Made by a program: the position numbers and the translations under genes. The notes beneath the pieces were generated by a model. The model was not told the origin of the DNA, did not search any database, and saw only the letters and a list, made by a program, of their open reading frames with translations. This document shows positions 34,200-39,223 of a DNA stretch of 39,223 nt, in pieces (position 1 is the first letter of the stretch; each line of letters opens with the position of its first letter). The stretch is from Elusimicrobia bacterium LH_S2 (GTDB lineage Bacteria > CG03 > SLGR01 > JAGXOG01): the NCBI GenBank assembly GCA_023660015.1, contig JAGXOG010000008.1, forward strand, positions 1-39,223, in the 5' to 3' direction.

Positions 34200-34284
34200 G
34201 CCGAGGTGGTGGAATTGGCAGACACGCATGGTTAAGGACCATGTGGTTTATCCCGTGCGGGTTCAAGTCCCGCCCTCGGCACCA
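34200..34284 (+). tRNA. tRNA-Leu, anticodon AAG, CCA encoded
   Basis: Acceptor arms GCCGAGG (34200-34206) and CCTCGGC (34274-34280) pair fully, with A73 and an encoded CCA. Anticodon stem CATGG/CCATG encloses loop TTAAGGA, so the anticodon is AAG (codon CUU). The long variable arm (TGGTTTATCCCGT) is the class II form expected for leucine, and the T-arm is GCGGGTTCAAGTCCCGC. A34 in bacterial tRNA-Leu is unusual. The 3' end is copied twice downstream. Confidence 0.93.
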
Positions 34285-34302
34285 AAATATAATAAGCGTG
34301 AC

Positions 34303-34416
34303 TTGAAGGGTTTTTCCCGCTCCTAAATGGAGAAAAGGGCAGCGCCCGGCAGGGGAAAACCCCGGCTTTGAGAGAGCGGAAGCAAACGAAAAGAAGTCCC
34401 GCCCTCGGCACCAAAA
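34303..34416 (+). repeat. 114-bp direct repeat, copy 1
   Basis: Identical to 34542-34655, with an offset of 239. It contains self-complementary blocks (GGGGAAAACCCC; CCCGCTC with GAGAGCGG) that could fold, and ends in the tRNA-Leu 3' sequence. Minus-strand frames here give peptides typical of antisense tRNA reading and are not genes. Confidence 0.9.
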
Positions 34417-34442
34417 TATAATAGGCGGGTGCGAAGCGTTAT

Positions 34443-34465
34443 GAAAAACAGTCTAAATGACTGTT
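34443..34465 (+). repeat. Palindromic 19-mer with flank, copy 1
   Basis: AACAGTCTAAATGACTGTT is a perfect 7-bp inverted repeat around TAAAT at 34447-34465, repeated at 34503-34521. The following GAGCACACTTGTT (34475-34487) is also repeated, so the two copies form a roughly 56-bp tandem unit. Confidence 0.8.
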
Positions 34466-34498
34466 CCTCAGGTTGAGCACACTTGTTAGAAGCGTCAA

Positions 34499-34525
34499 GA
34501 AAAACAGTCTAAATGACTGTTTTTT
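34499..34525 (+). terminator. Hairpin with T-run, possible terminator
   Basis: The second palindrome copy gains flanking A and T runs: AAAAACAGTC pairs with GACTGTTTTT (10 bp, loop TAAAT) and is followed by further T. It resembles a weak intrinsic terminator, low in GC, and could end the secG/tRNA-Leu transcript. Confidence 0.4.
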
Positions 34526-34541
34526 AGCGGAGCACACTTGT

Positions 34542-34655
34542 TTGAAGGGTTTTTCCCGCTCCTAAATGGAGAAAAGGGCAGCGCCCGGCAGGGGAAAACC
34601 CCGGCTTTGAGAGAGCGGAAGCAAACGAAAAGAAGTCCCGCCCTCGGCACCAAAA
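34542..34655 (+). repeat. 114-bp direct repeat, copy 2
   Basis: Same sequence as 34303-34416 without mismatch. Exact identity suggests recent duplication or gene conversion. The interval 34656-34693 before tRNA-Cys holds nothing else recognised. Confidence 0.9.
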
Positions 34656-34693
34656 ATGTATAAGATGTCGGTGTTTGTTTAAAAAAAGTTTTT

Positions 34694-34770
34694 GGCGCGG
34701 TACCCAAGAGGCTTAAGGGGACGGTTTGCAAAACCGCTATTCGCCGGTTCAAATCCGGCCCGCGCCTCCA
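34694..34770 (+). tRNA. tRNA-Cys (GCA), CCA encoded
   Basis: Acceptor GGCGCGG (34694-34700) pairs with CCGCGCC (34760-34766); discriminator U73 is the cysteine identity base, followed by CCA. The loop TTGCAAA gives anticodon GCA. The T-arm is GCCGGTTCAAATCCGGC. Confidence 0.93.
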
Positions 34771-34782
34771 TAATATTTTTAA

Positions 34783-34859
34783 GGGCGGTTAGCTCAGTTG
34801 GTTAGAGTGCCACGTTGACATCGTGGAGGTCACCGGTTCAAATCCAGTACCGCCCACCA
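34783..34859 (+). tRNA. tRNA-Val (GAC), CCA encoded
   Basis: Acceptor GGGCGGT (34783-34789) pairs with ACCGCCC (34849-34855); A73 and CCA follow. The D-arm has TAGCTCAGTTGGTTAGA. Anticodon stem CCACG/CGTGG encloses TTGACAT, so the anticodon is GAC. The T-stem (ACCGG/CCAGT) has one C-A mismatch. Confidence 0.93.
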
Positions 34860-34885
34860 TCTTTAGCATAATTAGATAATATTAG

Positions 34886-34912
34886 ATGAAAAACAGACCA
34901 AATAAAAAATGA
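34886..34912 (+). other. Possible eight-codon upstream ORF overlapping thrS
   Basis: ATG at 34886 encodes MKNRPNKK, and its TGA (34910-34912) overlaps the thrS ATG as ATGA. No Shine-Dalgarno is clear for either. It may be chance, or it may couple translation into thrS. Confidence 0.25.
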
Positions 34913-36642
34913 GTGACAATATAGAAAAATTAAGACATTCTACTTCCCACATTATGGCCGATGCGGTTATGAAGCTTTACGACAACGTTAAAATCGGAAT
35001 AGGCCCGGCAATTGACAACGGCTTTTATTACGATTTCGACATTGAAGATAAGATATCCGAAGACGACCTACCTAAGATAGAAGAAAAGATGGCGGAAATT
35101 ATCCACAAAGGCCATGAATTTAAAAAGGAAGTAGTATCCCGCAAAGAAGCCCTGGAGATATTTAAAGACCAGCCCTGTAAAAAAGAACTCATAAACGAAT
35201 TCTCCGAAGGTGAGGTTATAAGCATATATCTCAGCGGAGATTTTGTCGATCTCTGTCGCGGGCCTCACATAAAAAAAACTTCCGATGTAAATGTGAAGGC
35301 TTTTAAGCTCCTTAAAGTAGCAGGAGCATACTGGAAAGGCGAAGAGAAAAATAAGATGCTTACCCGCATTTACGGAACTATTTTTAATACTCCCAAAGAG
35401 CTTAGAAAGTATATACATAACTACGAGCTGGCTAAAAAGCGGGACCACAGAAAACTGGGTAAAAAACTTGACTTATTTAGTATCCAGCCCCGTAATGCCG
35501 GAGCGGGACTTGTCTTCTGGCATCCGGCCGGCGCGGCAGTGCGCAGGGAAATTGAAGATTTCTGGCTAAAGGAACATAGGCAGAAAGGATATGAGTTTAT
35601 AAATATTCCGCATATAGCAAAAAGTAACTTATGGAAGACTTCAGGGCACCTGGATTTTTACAGTGAAAATATGTTTCCTAAACTTGAACTGGAAGAGGGC
35701 AGAGAAGAATATATTTTAAAACCCATGAATTGTCCGGGACATATACTTGTTTATAAGAACAATCTTCATTCTTACCGCGAATTCCCTTTAAGATGGGCGG
35801 AATTGGGAACGGTTTACAGATACGAAAAAACAGGGGTGCTGCACGGATTGATGAGGGTGCGTGGTTTTACTCAGGACGACGCTCATATATTCTGTCGCCG
35901 CAGCCAGATGAACGAAGAGATAGAAAGAGTTTTTAAGTTCACTTTAAATATTTTAAAGACTTTTAGATTTAAAGATTATAAAGTATTTTTAAGCACCCGT
36001 CCCCATAAATATGTCGGGAAAGTCGCTCAGTGGGATCTTGCAGAAAGAGCCCTGAAAAAGGGGCTGGAAAATATAGGGCTCGATTATGAAATTGATCCCG
36101 GAGAAGGGGTCTTTTACGGACCGAAGGTGGATATAAAGATAAAAGATTCCCTGGGACGCATGTGGCAGTGTTCTACTATACAGGTTGACTTTAATATACC
36201 GGACAAATTTGATATGGATTTTGTTAATAAAGACGGTAATAAGGAGAGACCGGTAATGATACACCGGGCAATTTTTGGGTCTCTGGAACGTTTTTTTGGG
36301 ATTTTAATCGAGCACTACGGCGGGAGATTCCCCCTGTGGCTTGCTCCCGTTCAACTAAAACTTATTCCTATATCGGAGGAGCAGTTTGAATATTGCGATA
36401 AACTTCGGGCCGGGTTGCTTAAGGAAAATATAAGGGTCTCTGTTAATAATAAGGACGAAAAGCTGAGCAAAAAGATATGGCAGGCCAGGGAGATGGAAAT
36501 CCCTTATATGGCGATAGTAGGAGAGAGGGAGTTAGAGTCCGGTAAACTGTCAATCCGTAAAATTTCCGAAGGGGATATAGGGAGTTTTACAGTAGACGAT
36601 TTTATTCAAAAACTTAAAAAAGAAATTACCCTGAAGAAATAA
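34909..36642 (+). CDS. thrS: Threonyl-tRNA synthetase lacking the N-terminal TGS domain
   Basis: Charges tRNA-Thr and edits mischarged serine. The protein begins almost at the editing domain (HSTSHIMADA, the HxxxH motif; LCRGPH follows with the editing Cys). The class II core has MNCPGH, motif 2 RYEKTGVLHGLMRVRGFTQD and motif 3 HRAIFGSLERFFGILIEHYG, then the anticodon-binding domain. The length, 577, is about 60 short of the usual 640: the TGS domain is absent. An in-frame TAA two codons before the ATG rules out an upstream extension. Its 3' end overlaps the convergent gene by 17 bases. Confidence 0.95.
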   Translation: MSDNIEKLRHSTSHIMADAVMKLYDNVKIGIGPAIDNGFYYDFDIEDKISEDDLPKIEEKMAEIIHKGHEFKKEVVSRKEALEIFKDQPCKKELINEFSEGEVISIYLSGDFVDLCRGPHIKKTSDVNVKAFKLLKVAGAYWKGEEKNKMLTRIYGTIFNTPKELRKYIHNYELAKKRDHRKLGKKLDLFSIQPRNAGAGLVFWHPAGAAVRREIEDFWLKEHRQKGYEFINIPHIAKSNLWKTSGHLDFYSENMFPKLELEEGREEYILKPMNCPGHILVYKNNLHSYREFPLRWAELGTVYRYEKTGVLHGLMRVRGFTQDDAHIFCRRSQMNEEIERVFKFTLNILKTFRFKDYKVFLSTRPHKYVGKVAQWDLAERALKKGLENIGLDYEIDPGEGVFYGPKVDIKIKDSLGRMWQCSTIQVDFNIPDKFDMDFVNKDGNKERPVMIHRAIFGSLERFFGILIEHYGGRFPLWLAPVQLKLIPISEEQFEYCDKLRAGLLKENIRVSVNNKDEKLSKKIWQAREMEIPYMAIVGERELESGKLSIRKISEGDIGSFTVDDFIQKLKKEITLKK

Positions 36643-37429
36643 TTTCTTTTAATCTCTTTATATTATTACGTGCGGATTTTTTTTTGCTTTCACGCTGGGC
36701 ATTATTATAAATATTTACCCATAAGTCATAAGCTTTCTTGTAATCCTTATTTTCCTGTTCGTATAGCTGGGCTAAAATAATCTTTATATTCAGCGGCGTG
36801 CCTTTTAGAAAAGCTATCTTTTCCAGCTGGGGTATTGCTTTAGAGAGTTCGTCGCGGTTCATATATATCAAAGTCGATTTCAGCAGGTAGAGCTTCCATT
36901 TCAATTCATTGAAATAAGTATCGTTTTCCACTATGAGCAGATGATATTTGTCGGTATCTCTCAGGGTTAAATTGTCAGCTTTTTTTTCTATGGCTTCAAC
37001 CGCCGCTATTCCTTCATTTAAAATTTCCATGGCTTCGCTGTAACGTTTAAGATTCCAGCCCAGCGTTGTAGGGCCTAAAAGATAGGCATTAACGAAGAGG
37101 GGGTCAAATCTTATTACCTGCTGCCAGTAATTTTTAAGTTTCGGGTAAAAAATTTTACCCCGCCGGTGTTGGCTGCCTTTGCTAAGCTCCATGCGGGTAC
37201 CCGATTTTTCTCCGTAATATTGTATGGTCTGTATCCAGACTATATCCGTTGCCAACCTTCTCATTCCCATCATCGAAGCCCAGAAAGAAATTGGAGTACT
37301 TAGTGGATAAGTCTTAGAGAATATGGGCGGGTAAGGGTTTTTATCCGGCATATTATAATAGAAGAAACCGGTTATCAAAATAAACAGACCGAGTAAAATT
37401 CCGTTTAACTTAACGGAAGTTTTTTTCAT
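36626..37429 (-). CDS. Membrane-anchored TPR-like protein of unknown function
   Basis: 267 residues: one N-terminal transmembrane helix (GILLGLFILITGFFYYNM), then a soluble helical domain with TPR-like pairs (DPLFVNAYLLGPTTLGWNLK, YSEAMEILNEG, LAQLYEQENKDYKKAYDLWV). I recognise no named family. The ATG overlaps the ABC permease stop (ATGA) with AAGGAA before it, so the two are cotranslated, and the protein may assist that transporter. The 3' end overlaps thrS on the opposite strand. Confidence 0.75.
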   Translation of the reverse strand: MKKTSVKLNGILLGLFILITGFFYYNMPDKNPYPPIFSKTYPLSTPISFWASMMGMRRLATDIVWIQTIQYYGEKSGTRMELSKGSQHRRGKIFYPKLKNYWQQVIRFDPLFVNAYLLGPTTLGWNLKRYSEAMEILNEGIAAVEAIEKKADNLTLRDTDKYHLLIVENDTYFNELKWKLYLLKSTLIYMNRDELSKAIPQLEKIAFLKGTPLNIKIILAQLYEQENKDYKKAYDLWVNIYNNAQRESKKKSARNNIKRLKEIISSG

Positions 37430-38202
37430 AGTTCCTTTTTATTAAATAAAATTATGGAGAGAGTTATAATAACTGCCGAGTAAAATATTGCGTAGCCGGC
37501 CGGATAAAAATATGCCGAAAATCCCGCGTTAGTTATATGAAAAGTGTCTTTATAATTTAAAAAACTGAAATTAGGAAGAACGTAGTAGAGAAATTGCAAA
37601 AGAGGGGTCAGTATAATGCCGGAGTCTTTTAAAAGCCGGTTAAGATGTTTTAACTCTCCCGCAAAATGTCCCAGCGCCCACAGAAAAAATATAGTGACAA
37701 AGGAAGATGCCGATGAGGTGGAAATAAGCGATAAAAAAATTGAAAAAGAAGTTATGATAAGTATCTTTAAAAATATAGTAAAAGATATAAGTATTATGTA
37801 GCTGTTAAATGTCCAACCTTTTAAAAGAAGCATTACAATAAGGGATAAAGCCATGATAATAATATATGAGGCGATAACTGATATTATACCGAAAAATCTG
37901 CCCAGAATATATGTCGCCCGGCATACCGGCCGGGAAAGTATGAGGTAGACGGTTTTTTCCTCCATCTCTTGAAGTATAAGCCGGACCGCTATAAAGGAAG
38001 CGCTTAAGAAAGCAAACATCTCTATAGCTGCGGTTCCCAAATCAAGAATTACCCGTATCTCCTGGTCCGGGGAAAGCATGGAAAAAAGCACTCCGCTGCC
38101 CAGCACAATAAATATAAAAAGAAATAATATTATAAAATTTTTCTTTTTAAGATTTTCAACGTATGTAAACTTAGCTATATTATATATCTTACTTGGATTC
38201 AA
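37426..38202 (-). CDS. ABC-2 type transporter permease
   Basis: 258 residues with six hydrophobic segments, beginning NPSKIYNIAKFTYVENLKKK and continuing with IILFLFIFIVLGSGVLFSML; the family's cytoplasmic EMEEKTVYLILSRPV loop is clear (ABC-2 family, NosY/gliding-permease type). No ATPase gene is next to it: upstream lies an IS30 transposase whose TGA overlaps the TTG start of this gene. The natural start may have been replaced by the insertion, with TTG now serving. The ATPase could lie beyond the insertion element. Confidence 0.82.
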   Translation of the reverse strand: MNPSKIYNIAKFTYVENLKKKNFIILFLFIFIVLGSGVLFSMLSPDQEIRVILDLGTAAIEMFAFLSASFIAVRLILQEMEEKTVYLILSRPVCRATYILGRFFGIISVIASYIIIMALSLIVMLLLKGWTFNSYIILISFTIFLKILIITSFSIFLSLISTSSASSFVTIFFLWALGHFAGELKHLNRLLKDSGIILTPLLQFLYYVLPNFSFLNYKDTFHITNAGFSAYFYPAGYAIFYSAVIITLSIILFNKKEL

Positions 38203-39223
38203 TGTTCTAACGCAACACCCGCCAATTTTTTAAAGGACTCATAGGGTGTTTCCCAATCCAATACTTTCCGAGGTCTGCCGTTAAGCAAGTGCTGGGCATC
38301 TTTTATTTCCTCTCGAGTCAATTTATTGAAATCTGTCCCTTTTGGAAAAAACTGTCTGATTAAACCGTTAGTATTCTCATTCGTTCCCCGTTCCCATGGA
38401 CTTGCCGGATGGGCAAAATATACCTTTATCTTTGTAGCCCAGGTAAACTTTTTATGCTCTGCCATCTCTCGGCCTTGATCATAGGTCATCGTTAATCTCA
38501 TTTGCTCCGGCAACTGTAATGCTTCTTTTGAAAATGCTTTCCTTACTTCCGTTGCTTTTTTTGACTGTAACAGAACCATTATTGTCGTTCTTGTAGTCCT
38601 TTCTACAAGAGTCCCCATCGCCGATTGTCTGTTTTTTCCTATGAGTATATCTCCTTCCCAATGTCCGGGGACAGTTCTATCAGCCACCTCAGCCGGACGC
38701 TCCTCTATACTGAGCATATCTTCCAATTTTTTCTTCGACTCTTTAGCTCTTTTACCTCGTTTACGCCGGTACTTACGCTTTTGTCTTAAACAGTTCAGAA
38801 GTTCTTTCTTTAACTGTCCACGGGGTAGCACATATAGATAACTGTAAATTGCTTCATGTGATATTTGCATAGCTTCATTATTAGGATAACTATTTTTCAG
38901 TCTATTGGCAATCTGTTCGGGTGACCATTTCAACCGTAATTTATTATAAACGTATTCTCTTAATGCTTCATTTTTCATCAGTTTCCGATTGCCGAATTTT
39001 CGGCTTTTGGCGTTTCGACTTGCTCTTTTATGTGCCCGCTGGGCCCTGTAGGTGTACTTATTACAGCTTCCCTTATGAATTTCACGGCTTATTGTACTGG
39101 GCAACCGATCTAATCGTCGGGCAATTTCTCTTATAGATAATTTCTTTGCCAAACCTCGACTTATTTCCTCTCGTTCTTCTGAACTCAATCTTTTGTAGCA
39201 ACATTTTCTCATAGTATTTCCTC
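38198..39223 (-). mobile_element. IS30-family insertion sequence, one end outside the window
   Basis: The transposase gene fills nearly the whole piece. The left end lies at or near 38198-38220, where the gene's last codons (GCGTTAGAACATTGA) probably double as the inverted repeat. The other end is beyond 39223, so the terminal repeats cannot be compared here. Confidence 0.75.
38199..39212 (-). CDS. IS30-family transposase
   Basis: 337 residues, full length. The N-terminal helix-turn-helix recognises the ends (LSSEEREEISRGLAKKLSIR, IARRLDRLPSTISREI). The DDE core has the first Asp in GHWEGDIL, the second in MTYDQGREMAEH and the Glu in WERGTNENTNGLIRQFFPKG, followed by LNGRPRKVLDWETPYESF. All catalytic residues are present and no stops interrupt it, so it may still be active. 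AGGAAATACT precedes the ATG. Confidence 0.95.
   Translation of the reverse strand: MRKCCYKRLSSEEREEISRGLAKKLSIREIARRLDRLPSTISREIHKGSCNKYTYRAQRAHKRASRNAKSRKFGNRKLMKNEALREYVYNKLRLKWSPEQIANRLKNSYPNNEAMQISHEAIYSYLYVLPRGQLKKELLNCLRQKRKYRRKRGKRAKESKKKLEDMLSIEERPAEVADRTVPGHWEGDILIGKNRQSAMGTLVERTTRTTIMVLLQSKKATEVRKAFSKEALQLPEQMRLTMTYDQGREMAEHKKFTWATKIKVYFAHPASPWERGTNENTNGLIRQFFPKGTDFNKLTREEIKDAQHLLNGRPRKVLDWETPYESFKKLAGVALEH

Larger units (their letters stand above)
34265..34655 (+). repeat. Three direct copies of the tRNA-Leu 3' end plus flank
   Basis: A 30-bp stretch beginning AAGTCCCGCCCTCGGCACC occurs at 34265-34294 (within tRNA-Leu) and identically at 34394-34423; the first 23 bp recur at 34633-34655. 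The copies delimit units of 129 bp and 239 bp. Direct repetition of a tRNA 3' end is the mark of attachment sites left by site-specific integration, although duplication during tRNA-cluster recombination could give the same picture. Confidence 0.85.

Noticed and set aside
34443-34655. CRISPR-like alternation of repeats
   Set aside because: Only two copies of each repeat, of unequal type and spacing, no cas genes; better explained by tRNA-end duplication.
34232-34752. Minus-strand frames of 60-85 codons with VPRAGL-type peptides
   Set aside because: These are antisense readings of tRNA-Leu and its repeated 3' end, a known source of false proteins.
36600-36660. Terminator between thrS and the convergent TPR gene
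   Set aside because: Only a 7-bp AT-only palindrome is present where the two genes overlap by 17 bases; too weak to call.

Overview
The window is chromosomal DNA from a Gram-negative-type bacterium. It has two outer-membrane beta-barrel proteins ending in Phe, a lipobox lytic transglycosylase, an ECF sigma/anti-sigma pair and a PilZ protein. The DNA is AT-rich, spacing is tight with many ATGA-type overlaps, FecR and TPR barrel proteins occur, and mobile-element debris is common. This would suit an uncultured lineage such as Omnitrophota or Elusimicrobiota, but that placement is inference, not proof.

Layout. (1) 1-5773 is an accessory island: a tyrosine-recombinase tail remnant, a winged-helix ORF with 11-bp tandem repeats, hsdR, a fused hsdM-hsdS gene and a frameshifted, truncated ATPase gene ending at an inverted repeat. 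(2) 5801-9078 (minus strand) is an outer-membrane TPR/barrel protein, an ECF sigma factor, its zinc-finger anti-sigma and a secreted protein with a duplicated helical motif. (3) 9079-10017 is a graveyard that includes a frameshifted serine-recombinase N-terminus. (4) 10018-18008 carries housekeeping genes: miaB, pilZ, lapA, mutS, mutL, miaA, hsp20. (5) 18279-24442 carries dinB (probably initiated at AUU), a GIY-YIG protein, an internally deleted ferritin, uppP, a frameshifted HD-domain gene, a HAD hydrolase, a MEDS-domain gene with a frameshifted 3' end, a 235-bp palindromic element and an mscS-type channel. (6) 24646-33775 carries a FecR/barrel protein, a DUF3006 protein, an MltD-like transglycosylase and an AddB/AddA-like helicase-nuclease pair. 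(7) 33802-36642 carries secG with a consensus promoter that would make it nearly leaderless, tRNA-Leu followed by repeated copies of its own 3' end, tRNA-Cys, tRNA-Val and a threonyl-tRNA synthetase without a TGS domain. (8) 36626-39223 (minus strand) carries a TPR protein and an ABC-2 permease, with an IS30-family insertion sequence directly upstream.

How the genes work together. mutS, mutL (with endonuclease motifs), dinB and the AddAB-like pair form a DNA-repair set. miaA and miaB act successively on the same tRNA base (A37: isopentenylation, then methylthiolation). uppP, mltD and the FecR/barrel protein serve the envelope. The type I restriction system appears structurally intact, but the ATPase gene behind it is broken.

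The strongest leads are the repeated tRNA-Leu 3' ends, the dinB start, the collapsed ferritin, the palindromic element, the helicase-nuclease pair in which both subunits carry Cys clusters, and the TGS-less ThrS. I found no CRISPR array, rRNA or prophage, and no clear wholly novel multi-gene system.
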